Origin: Amanita rubescens
Taxonomy: Eukaryota; Basidiomycota; Agaricomycetes; Agaricales; Amanitaceae
Reading direction: 5' to 3'
Length of the DNA stretch: 64,000 nucleotides
NCBI GenBank assembly: GCA_015039365.1
Contig: WION01000061.1
Coordinates: 148,875-212,874, forward strand
Shown here: one piece after another, positions 55,410 through 64,000 of the stretch
Layout of the letters: each line of letters starts with the position of its first letter
Numbering within the stretch: position 1 is the stretch's first letter
Translations under genes and position numbers: made by a program
The notes under the pieces: generated by a model
Databases searched by the model: none
Told to the model about the DNA's origin: nothing
Seen by the model: the letters and a program-made list of their open reading frames with translations, nothing else

Positions 55410-56272
55410 CTTGTCGATATCATTGGAAGTAGAATCCGCGATTGTTGATGGAGGTAAATGTGGGTAAGTTCATCCTTTGTGGGCTCTTTAAAGTTGCGGA
55501 GAGCGGTTGAGATCATCGCGATCTCATGCGTGTCGCTTGCGGTTGGATGCTCTTGCGGCGCGTGATGAACTGTTGCCTTTTTTGGAATGGGCGCGTCTCT
55601 CACTTTCTGTCAGTCGAGCGTCGAAGCACTCTTTCCTAGTATGACTACAATCTATTATTGGCCAGTGTAAGTAGTCCAAACTGCATCCATCGCGTATATG
55701 TTGATCCAAGCATTGGCAGCGCGTTCCCCTCAATGTTGCCTTTTAAAACTAAAGACGAATTTTGTTTTTACTTTTTTATGCTCTCATATGAGTCCCTGTA
55801 CACACGAAATTGAGTCAACCGTCATTGGTGGAAAACGGGGAAGAAATATCTGTGTCCATGTTAACTCCAGCGAATCGACGGTGACTCGTTATTGAGACTT
55901 ACAAAGTCTTTAATCTTCGACCTTTGCTGTTTTCCTGTTGAATGCAGTCGACCTTCAGTAGCTTCCTCCACATGCATCAAATAGTCCACATCTTCAAGTT
56001 CCCCGGCCCTTTCAAGACGGACTGATGAGACTAAGACTTGCCCGACGAAATCACCATACGAACGGCGCGTGACAGTGACATCCAAACCGCCATCTGCCGA
56101 ACTATGCCGAGAGCTCTTTTCCATTTTCCATACGAAGTCCCGCGTGACACATTACATCACTTCCTTTCTTCTGACCACCATATAGCATCATTCATTGCAC
56201 AGCACCAGGTAACCTCATTTTGGTCCATTCTGGGTATAATTCTCAATTCCATGTACATAGACTGTGATCACC
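55410..56272. other. Intergenic; possible minus-strand first exon at 55861-56124
   Basis: The frame 55861-56124 (minus; MEKSSRHSSADGGLDVTVTRR.., ..GELEDVDYLMHVEEATEGRL..) is GC-rich and protein-like but unrecognised. It may be the start of the neighbouring conserved gene cut off by the AT-rich receptor block that begins near 56130. Confidence 0.35.
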
Positions 56273-57438
56273 ATGTCAACAGATCCACCTCAGGTAGTGA
56301 ATACTGGTACCTTTGCTGGATACCAGAATGTTGTTATCATGGATAGCCAATTCATGGAGGTATTGCATTTCACCATTTTTTCACCCAGATCTTGTTAATA
56401 AAAATTCTTAGATCAACTATTATCTTGCAGACCCCTCCAACATTGATCTACCTCCTTTACCTCCTATTAAACATTCTAGTACTTTCTTTACAGGCCAAGA
56501 TAAGTACTTGCAAAAGCTGAAGGATCACTTTACCTCCAATATTGGGGGTCAAAGAAAATTCTTTACTTTGCATGGTTTAGGTGGCATTGGAAAAACTCAG
56601 ATTTGCCTTAAATTTATTGAAGAAAATCCTGATTTGTGAGTATTTGATGCATTAGTATAGTAATTCAAAATAGCTGACCTATTCAAGGTTCTCTGACATG
56701 TTCTGGATTGATGCTTCTTCAGAGAAAACTGTTGAATTTGTACTCACACAAATATCCTCAGCCTACAGCACTTCACCAGATGGTAGACCCTCGGCTGGAT
56801 CTGCTCTCAAATGGATTTCTGAAAGGCCCAACTTTTTGATGGTCTATGATGGAGCAGATGGACATTACTCAGTAGTTGAGAAGTTCCTCCCACCAGGAAA
56901 TGGAGGAAATGTTTTGATAACAAGTAGAAATATTGGGTTGAAGAGGCTTACATTGAGCAACTCAACAGAGATTCATGGCATGGAAGATGAAGATGCTATT
57001 TCTTTGCTTTTGAAGTCAGGCATGCTTGACAACACAGATGATGATATCTGTAATCTGGCCCAGCAGCTTGTGTCACAATTGGATGGAATCCCTCTTGCCA
57101 TTGACCAAGCAGGAGCATATATGCATTCCTGTGGTTGCAGCATCAATGATTATTTGGAATTGTACACAAGATACAAGAATAAGTTAATGATGGATGCTCC
57201 AGGATTTCAGGGTGCTTCAGATTATGGGACATCTACATATGGGACATGGGATATTTCCATGAAAAAGATGGAGGATAGAGCTGCAAAGGACAGTTCCCAG
57301 GAATCTGCTGGAGCACAAAGTGCCATCAAGCTCTTGAGGATCTTTGCTTTCCTTGATCATGCTAATATACCAAAAGAATTGTTCAAAAATGCCACTGAGA
57401 ACTACATGAAAAGACATATTGTAAAGTGGTTAAGATGA
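56273..57438 (+). pseudogene. NB-ARC NOD-like receptor, truncated by a retroelement LTR
   Basis: Putative first exon 56273-56359 (MSTDPPQVVNTGTFAGYQNV..). Exon 56431-56635 has NIDLPPLPPIKHSSTFFTGQD and the P-loop GLGGIGKTQ; an intron (56636-56687) leads to exon 56688-57438 (MFWIDASSEKT.., FLMVYDGADG as kinase-2, NVLITSRN as RNBS-B, GIPLAIDQAGAYM as GLPL). The frame ends KWLR-TGA exactly where the LTR at 57436 begins, so the winged-helix end and any TPR array are lost. The join of the first two exons is out of phase by one base as I place it, so a small exon or different acceptor is likely. Similar in style to the TPR gene at the window start. Confidence 0.75.
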
Positions 57439-57715
57439 TAGTGGTTATTCCTTATACAAACACCCGTTGCGCCAACAGTGTGCACTGGACCAAGATATAT
57501 TCTTGAGACGTGCTATGTAGCGTAGGTGGGTAAAGTATAGGATGATTATGTAATGTGTCAATGCGTGAATATACAGTCACGCGTGACTTCAACTATATAC
57601 AGTATATCTATGGGAGTTGTCCACAGCTCCCCGGTCTTCAGGCTTGGAGATCCTCTGGATCTCCGACATCATGAATATCCATATGGCTTCAGGCAGCTCT
57701 TGTAGCTACCTTACA
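57436..57715 (-). repeat. Putative 3' LTR of a minus-strand retroelement
   Basis: On the minus strand the purine tract GTGGGGGAGAG (57716-57726) is directly followed by TGTAAGG.., and 280 bp later ..CCACTATCA ends at the point where the NB-ARC gene breaks. TG..CA ends plus an adjacent polypurine tract fit a 3' LTR. The partner LTR is not in the window, and no target duplication can be tested. Confidence 0.55.
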
Positions 57716-57726
57716 CTCTCCCCCAC

Positions 57727-60200
57727 AAGATCATGTAATGATCTTAAATTGAAACAAAGATGCTAACGAAAATTCGGGCTTGAGGACATCATTTCATCTT
57801 GAGAAAATTCCCCAAGGTGATGGTGTAGGCCTCACATCCTCCCCCACTTGCCACAAGTTACGGGGCAAGGGTAGAAATTGAGGGGGAAAATATTTCCGTG
57901 CAAAATTCAATGTAGGGGCACCATTTTCCGTGGAGAGACAGTAAATCGTCATAGGAATTTACTTCTTCTATCCTCGGAGGTGTAGAGTAGTTATAGGCGC
58001 TTGTTCCTTTCGAAAGCGAACATTTCCGACGTGATGTGAGTGAGAACGAGTCTTCTGAACGTTTGACGAGGGTGCGCGTCGAAATTCGACGTTCCTTCCA
58101 TGTTTGGAAGTTCGTGACTGGGTGTGACCGACCAGAATTCGAGAGAGAGGTTGCAGGCATTCTCAAGTGGCGTAGATGAGATTTCGACTCGTGAAGAGAT
58201 GCCTTTGTATATAGACTTCACTCAGAGCAAGTTTGAAGTCTAGACATCGAAACGGTGGGTCGGTGTGAACGTTTGAAGCTTGGGCGCGTCAGCGTCGGTG
58301 TGACTTCCGAATAAGGAAGGTCGCGGGTCGCCTGGGTCTTCATGGTCGTAGTGTGCTGTACTTCAGCACAAGGTTGAGGGGGGTGTTGGGAGCTTCCCAA
58401 TGTGAACTTCTGGCAGCATCCAGCTGCCTGAGTGAGGTCCGAGCCTCACTAGATTGGGACGTGACGCGCGCGTCGGGATCTTGATGAGCCTTCCAGATTT
58501 GGAAGGTCGGTGGTCATGTGACACGCGCGACTTGTGCGTCAAGTCTGTTTATCGCTAGGGCTACCCAGCGATAACGATGAGAAGGGGAGCTCCTATCGAC
58601 TGGAGCTCATCAAACAATATGGTGACGGCTACAAGAGCCATCTGGATCCCTTCTGCGCAGTAGAGAGGCAGGGAGAACGAGAGAGAGAGAAGGGGGTGAT
58701 GACAGCATGTGGTTAAGAGGACGAGGTAAGTTCCTCGTTTCTTTCTTCTTCTTTCTTGCGACTGACTGACGTCGATGGTCGTGTTAGGAACTGTACGATG
58801 TCAACGTAATCGGGTACCGCGGTGGGAGGTGTGGATAAGATGGTATAGGCGCAATCTCGGGAACCACTCAATGGTGAGCAGTTGGGTGAATTCTCCCCCA
58901 CAGAGCCTGTCCTGGGGAGAATGAGAGATGTTCTCGATACCAGGCGAGTACCCGGCATCGTTCTTGTTGAAACGGCTGACACGCATCTGTATTAGACGCA
59001 TACTTCGACTCGACAACGAGGATCCAGTCTTGCGTGTCTCAGCAGGATGGGGACGGGATCAGGAGATGCCCATGCGATGTTGTCGATGGACGGTGAAGCG
59101 CGGGAGTGCTGAGAAGGATACAGGTGGCGAGACAGGACGAGGATGAGGATTTGGGGCACGGTATGCTTTCCTCATCTTTCCTCTTCCGTATTCTCGCTGA
59201 CTGTTTCTCGTAGCGTTGTCGTACAGGTGCGGTAGACCTTGAACGGACCGACGTGAATGGGAAAACTCAAAGCTAGGATGTTTATTGCGCCTTGGAGAGT
59301 TCATCGAAACTCTCCTGCGCCTTTGGAGATACTAGGATCGACTTTGATTCGTTCGCGAGTCTCTTCCCCACAGAAGGAAAAAAAAAAAATTCGGCGGAGA
59401 TAGTTATTGGGATTCTCGGGATAGCTTCCCAAGAGTACAAGCATAGTAGGTAAGTCCTACTACGTTCGTGGTGGCGTCTTTGTTGACGACGTTGAACCAG
59501 CGCCTCGTATGTGCATTATCCGGGTAAGCGGCCCACGAAATTGATAGTGAGGAGGGAGCGGGATGATTTCGAGACTAGGTAAGTCTCGTCTTTCCTGCTT
59601 TCCATCCTCGTATTGGCAGTTTGAAGAAACCGGCGTGGTTTCTCGGGTAGACGGATTGAAAGGGAGGACTAGCACTGGACCTCAAGAGTGTTTCCAAGGC
59701 CTGGACAGTATGTCGGCCTCGAGGTTAGGACTTAGCGTCGACCTCTCATTCGTCAGCATTAACAAGTTGACCAAATAGGGAGTCGCAAGCACAGGAGAAA
59801 GGGATCGGGTAAAGGACGGAGACTATCACTTGCGTATGTCTCTTTTTCCTTTCGGCTCTCCTGTACCTCCACTAACTGCGGCATGCGCTAGACGTGGTTT
59901 TCCTGAATACGCGAGTGTCCAATGGGTAGGTCAGAAGACTCAATAGTATCTTCCGTAAGTTTTCCGAGATTTAGCTTAGCTTTCGGTTGGTTTATTATTT
60001 CTTAGCGAATCGCGATTGACTCGCCGAGTCCCTTCCCCTTCAAACGAAGAGGAGCAAATTAAGTGTTCGGAGACTCTGGTGTGTCTCCGTGGTTGTAATT
60101 GATTAAGTTGATTAATTAAGTGAGTCGTTAACTCGGATATAGTCGTTTTGCTGATAAATATCTTCATAATTTACAGGATTTACAAGCTTGAGGGACTCGG
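57727..60200. other. Retroelement interior or spacer; spliced-looking but no gene product recognised
   Basis: Open frames on both strands are short. The plus strand holds several convincing intron signals (GTAAGT 58726 to gttag near 58788; GTATGC 59161 to cgtag near 59214; GTATGT near 59834 with ctaact to gctag near 59892), so a spliced transcript is possible. Three of the GTAAGT donors lie in hairpin loops (58727, 59450, 59578). Confidence 0.35.
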
Positions 60201-60202
60201 AA

Positions 60203-61927
60203 TCACGGTGAAGCCAACACCGAACGACACGAACGAGAATATTGACAACGCGGAGATTCCGCGCAACGCTCGTGGGTCAGGGAGTGACCCGACTCAGTCG
60301 TTGTTTCGGCCTCAGGACCGGGATCATTTCCGAGTACGAAATTCATTGATTTGGGCGGCATCGTTTCCGCCCAGTGTAGATGTGAGTGATGTTCACTCAT
60401 AAAGTTTGTTTTATTGACGACACTATAGTTTTGTCGTCTGTAGTTAACCGCTACGTCGGGCGGTTTATGACGGGTGCGCCAAATACGTTTGACGCACGTG
60501 GAATCAGGAGTTTCCGCCCACCACGAAGGCTCGGGTGGAAGAGACGGTGGCGCGTTTGCTGCGGCCTTGGCGTCGACATAGGGATAAGAAGGAGGGGCTG
60601 AAGTGGGAGTCTTGTCGTCCTCGTGGATGATTGTGTACTCCGTCTCTTCAGCCTCGCGATTGTGGATTGCGCGGAAGGTAATGGCACTGAAGACCCACAT
60701 CATTCTCAACGACGTGCCAAGACTACAGCCAAGGTCAAAAGCGACGACTTGGCTAGCGCGTTTGAGTATAGGCGGTGTGAGCACCACCACGGGTTGAGGT
60801 GAGTACGCAGCGGCACTTGGGTTGAATAACTGGCTGATGACATTACAGGGATATCGTCGGAGCGAAAAGGACCAGTCGAGTTCGTTACTCGATTGCTTTG
60901 AAGATCCGACCAGTTGACGCAACGCACTATTCAAAATGTCTAGGATTTGTCGTTGGGATGAATCAAGACAGTCGGGGACACAGCCCAACTGTGTGGGGTG
61001 TTGGACCAGCTGATGCGATTCGAAGGAGATGTCCTTCAGCTGGTGTGGTGAAACGGCCTGCGTAGGAAGGGTAGCCATATGCGTGAGTGGAGCGAGGGCC
61101 ATACAAGGACCAGGTGAGTGCAAGTTGCTACTCATTTCCTCGTTATTGAAAACATATGGGCCTCGTAGTCGCGTTTCTTCCTCGTTGGACAGCGCTAGGT
61201 CTTGAGGGGTGTCTTCAACACGTTCCTTGACGTTGACGGACTCCGGGAGTCTTTCCGCACGACTTTCCGAGACCTCAACATGGGAGATTCCCAATGTAGA
61301 CTCAGGATGGTGCGAGACCGGGTTTGAACAAGTGGTAGAGAGCCCAATGGCTCTCGGGACGTAGAGCTGCTGAGGAGCAGCTTTGGGCTGAACCGGAGAG
61401 GATTCGGGTTCTTCAGGTTCAAGCCTTGGTGAGCATGAGTCCACGCTCGCCTCTGTTTCTTTTCTAATAACAGACAGGGCTTGTCGTAGGGATGCGAACT
61501 CAGCTTCCGACTTATCGGGTGGACCCTTAGAAGCACGACGAACATTTCCGTCGTAATCAAGTGAGCGTCTGCGTTTGCGTTCTTGAACGTACGCTGCAGC
61601 GCTCGCTAAATGCCTTCCTTCTGAAACTTCAGAAGGATAGTTGTTGGGGTTAGACTGCCTTCGAACAGTCTGGGAGTTCCGTGAGTATACCTTACTCACT
61701 GTTGTTCTGTCATTGACAACATTTAGGCCATGTTGTCTAGATACTGCCTCAATAGGTGGCCTGTCCTCGTCTAGTGGGTGACGAGGAGCCTCTGCTTGGA
61801 CGGAAGAGGTAGCGGGAGCAGGGACGGATGGCATGGACGCTACCGAGGCATTAGGTGAGGACATTTCCTCACTTATGTGCTGTATATTAACGACGGTGGT
61901 GTCGTAGATCCGCCGTTTCTCCCCCAA
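60203..61927 (-). CDS. Long disordered, repeat-bearing ORF, function unknown
   Basis: 574 codons (GEKRRIYDTTVVNIQHISEEMSS..), rich in Ser, Pro, Arg and Glu, without recognised domains. Two motifs, (R/E)..NVVN followed by SKVYS, and SEGRHLASAAAYVQERKRRRS, recur in the minus-strand frames further right (SEGRPHVKAVVHVQERTVRRS at 62440-62533), so the coding units look tandemly duplicated at about 0.9-kb spacing. A middle part is more ordered (YPCNVISQLFNPSAAAY..). It lies upstream, on the same strand, of the putative 3' LTR, so it may be a retroelement ORF; a host gene is also possible. Confidence 0.45.
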   Translation of the reverse strand: MGEKRRIYDTTVVNIQHISEEMSSPNASVASMPSVPAPATSSVQAEAPRHPLDEDRPPIEAVSRQHGLNVVNDRTTVSKVYSRNSQTVRRQSNPNNYPSEVSEGRHLASAAAYVQERKRRRSLDYDGNVRRASKGPPDKSEAEFASLRQALSVIRKETEASVDSCSPRLEPEEPESSPVQPKAAPQQLYVPRAIGLSTTCSNPVSHHPESTLGISHVEVSESRAERLPESVNVKERVEDTPQDLALSNEEETRLRGPYVFNNEEMSSNLHSPGPCMALAPLTHMATLPTQAVSPHQLKDISFESHQLVQHPTQLGCVPDCLDSSQRQILDILNSALRQLVGSSKQSSNELDWSFSLRRYPCNVISQLFNPSAAAYSPQPVVVLTPPILKRASQVVAFDLGCSLGTSLRMMWVFSAITFRAIHNREAEETEYTIIHEDDKTPTSAPPSYPYVDAKAAANAPPSLPPEPSWWAETPDSTCVKRIWRTRHKPPDVAVNYRRQNYSVVNKTNFMSEHHSHLHWAETMPPKSMNFVLGNDPGPEAETTTESGHSLTHERCAESPRCQYSRSCRSVLASP

Positions 61928-61995
61928 TTCGATTGAAAGTAAAGAAGATTGGACCCGTATGTTAGAAGGTCCAGGAATTGACGTAGAGCGTTCGA

Positions 61996-63881
61996 TTACG
62001 CTCTCTTTTGACGTTCGAGAGGCGCAGGTGCGTTCCTCTCGACTTCAACAGTTCTTTTGAGCTGTTGCGGCTTTCTCGCAGAGGGAGCGAGTAAATTCTT
62101 ACCAGCCCGCACGTTTAAGGCTGGCTCAGGGACTCTAGAACGGACTTCATTCTTTTGGTGAGTGACTTTACTCACTACCAGTTTCTTGTTCGTAACGTGA
62201 ACCTCACGTCGTTTAGAAACACGAGGAGGTGAACGGATTAGCTCATTTTGGAGCTGTGAAGAGGGGATGGCCGGTGTAGGGGAGACTGGCGAAGGTTTTG
62301 GCACCAAGGAAGTTTTCCTTGGCAAAGGGCATGTATTCTGTCCGACTTGCTAGCTTTCTTGTACTGACCGCTGTGTCTCCAATTCGAGACTTCGATTCGG
62401 ACACAGTAGCGACTGTTCTGCTAGGTAGAACCTTCGGGATCCGACAAACGGAGTCGTTGAGGATAGAGGAGCGTCGAACTGTACGCTCCTGAACGTGTAC
62501 CACGGCTTTCACATGTGGTCTTCCTTCCGACACTTCGGAAGGAGTTTCAAGAGTTCGGACTGCTTACGAGCGGTCCTAGGGTACGGTGAGTATACTTTAC
62601 TCACTCTTGATGGCTTTGAGCTGCTAACGATGTTTGGATCATATTGTTGTGATACCACCTTAGCAGATGATTCATCCTCGTCTGCGGGTTCACCAGAGGG
62701 TTCGGCTTGAACAGAGAGGACGGGAAGGATGACGGGATTGGGAGCTGACAGTGTAGGGACTGCCACGTCATCAGTTGAGGAGGCTTCCTCACTTCCTCGA
62801 TGTGTACTGACAATGTCATAGTTACGTTGTCTCGGTAACACCTCAATAGGTGTTGTAACCTTGGGAGACCGACGAGGAGAAGTACCACGAGTAGGAGGGA
62901 CAGGTGAGGATCGGACTTCCTCGTCTACGTTGTCGTATATATTGACAATGTTCAGGCTGCATCGTCTCGATACCACCTCAGCCGGTGGTGAAGCCTCATC
63001 TGGAGATTGACGAGTAGGCATGTTACGTGCAGGGAGAGCAGGTGAGGAAACTTCCTCATCTTCGTTATTGTGTATACTAACGATGTTTAGGCTACATCGT
63101 AATACTGGTACCACCTCAAAGGGTGGTAGTATAAGTCCGTTTGAAGGTGCGCGAGCAGGTGCAGTTGGGAATGCGGGAACAGTAGAGGCGACAGAAGAGG
63201 GGACTAGCGACGTGGAGTCTTCCGGGACCAGTGAGGATACTTCCTCACTTTCGACATTCTGTATACTGACAACGGCATCGCAAACTTGCCGTTTCTCCCC
63301 ATTTCACCAGAAAAGGAAGAAATATAGCCGGGCGCGCTCACGAATCCAAGAGCATCAGGCGAGCGCGCGGGTATGTGCTCATTTGAGATTTCGGGAAGTA
63401 AGGGTGAGCTCCCCTCTACTTCTATAATTTGTTCGAGTTGAACTACCTCTCGTACAGCGGGAGGTTCGCTGATTGCTGACTTTGTGGTGACGACACGATC
63501 GCATCGTTTAGGAAGCCACGAAGGCGCGAGGGTTAGCTCATGTTTGAGCTGAGCTGAAGGATTGGCCCGTATAGAGGTGACGGGCAAAGATTCAGACAGC
63601 GAGAGGGCTGTCTCGGTTGAAGGTGCGTATTTGACTGCGCTCTCTTGTTCCTTTGTGCTAACCAACTTATATCCAATTCGAGACTTCGATTTGGACTCAG
63701 CGCGAGGGATAGGAGCACAACGTGCGACGGCGGCGACAACTTGATACTTTGACGAAGATCCGACAACTCTCGTACTTTTGTCTGGAAGTTTCCGGACAAA
63801 CACGGAGGGTTCCAACATTGGCGGCGGTATACGCTTATCACGCGTATTGGATTTCCGAGACGGTGTATGAGAGACGGACAA
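61996..63881 (-). CDS. Further minus-strand repeat-module frames, same family as 60203-61927
   Basis: Overlapping frames 61996-62325, 62243-62533, 62509-about 63300 and 63204-63881 share modules. One is (C/Q)SLNIV(S/N)I followed by EEVSS, repeated at least four times between 62780 and 63290. Another is SKSRIG..(L/V)STK with a following PSAQLKHEL/PSSQLQNEL block and a KR(C/R)..VVT(T/N)K tail, present twice (about 63680-63440 and 62400-62170). Frame changes between them could be introns or indels. No domain is recognised and the gene start is probably beyond 64000. Confidence 0.4.
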
Positions 63882-64000
63882 TTCCGTCTTCTTAGACGAT
63901 TCCGAGGGAAGTTTCCCTCGTGAATCTAAACCACGAGCTATTGCTGGCTCGTTGGGCTTACTCGGTGAATTCCTTTGGAGTTCACGAGATGCGGGAGTGA

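Larger units (their letters stand above)
57640..64000. other. Hairpin-dense region
   Basis: Perfect short inverted repeats with 6-9 bp arms and 2-10 nt loops recur every few tens of bases. Examples (arm/arm): GGAGATCC/GGATCTCC 57646-57664, AAGATCAT/ATGATCTT 57727-57745, AGTGAGG/CCTCACT 58431-58450, TTATCGCT/AGCGATAA 58549-58574, GGAGAGTT/AACTCTCC 59294-59315, CGAGACT/AGTCTCG 59570-59588, TGGGCGG/CCGCCCA 60352-60373, GAGAGCC/GGCTCTC 61338-61355, CCTTCTGAA/TTCAGAAGG 61617-61636, CCAAGGAA/TTCCTTGG 62304-62322, CCTTCCGA/TCGGAAGG 62523-62542, CGAGGGAA/TTCCCTCG 63903-63920. The density is far above the rest of the window by eye. Confidence 0.75.

Noticed and set aside
56205..56360. Further AG-NNN-GT triplets upstream of the NB-ARC exon
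   Set aside because: Sites such as tag-ACT-gtg are only about 30-80 nt apart within apparently coding sequence and show no regular intron spacing.

Overview
The window looks like nuclear DNA of a basidiomycete fungus, probably an agaricomycete. Coding exons are separated by many 45-75 nt GT-AG introns. The gene families are typical of mushrooms: NACHT and NB-ARC NOD-like receptors, kinesin-light-chain-type TPR arrays, a P-loop GTPase with the G1 signature GRANAGKTT, a Helitron and Ty1/copia elements. There is no sign of operons, ribosome binding sites or CRISPR. Two compositions alternate. AT-rich blocks hold the receptor, GTPase and Helitron genes. GC-richer blocks hold conserved housekeeping genes and their relics.

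Layout. 1-2.2 kb: C-terminal TPR array of a receptor cut by the window edge, followed by an inverted copy of its 3' end (2.6-2.87 kb). 4.3-11.3 kb: Helitron Rep/helicase on the minus strand with a USP-like protease tail and a minisatellite-coded N-terminus. 12.0-12.9 kb: GC-rich minisatellite. 13.5-29.8 kb: two nested full-length copia retrotransposons of about 8.13 kb each; the inner one lies in opposite orientation inside the outer pol gene, and both target-site duplications are visible. 29.9-33.4 kb: multi-exon GTPase gene (minus). 33.4-43 kb: mostly decayed sequence with a WD40 relic, an HSP70 pseudogene and small duplications. 43.05-48.37 kb: NACHT receptor gene (plus). 49.8-55.4 kb: WDR5/Swd3-like, C2H2 zinc-finger and GRAM-TBC genes, all minus, each with a defect. 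56.3-57.4 kb: NB-ARC gene cut by a retroelement LTR. 57.4-64 kb: interior of that element or unrelated repeat-rich DNA, densely packed with perfect short hairpins.

The main discovery candidate is a series of single-codon exons. From 44,884 to 48,198 the NACHT gene is followed by 49 consecutive sites of the form AG-NNN-GT, spaced by 55-73 nt, so each site can be read as an intron boundary enclosing a 3-nt, phase-0 exon. None of the 49 triplets is a stop codon, and the series ends in frame in a normal terminal exon. Thirty-one triplets lie in a 71-bp tandem repeat whose 68-nt intron part is almost invariant, while the triplet takes nine different values. The unrelated GTPase gene on the other strand has eight more such triplets in a row (30,235-30,641). 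This looks like a way to assemble or diversify a protein tail one codon at a time.

The copia elements carry a second unusual feature: a 183-codon open frame without ATG, ending one base before the Gag-Pol start, preserved in both copies and ending in a hydrophobic segment. Several genes carry one-base frameshifts; these may be real decay or assembly errors.
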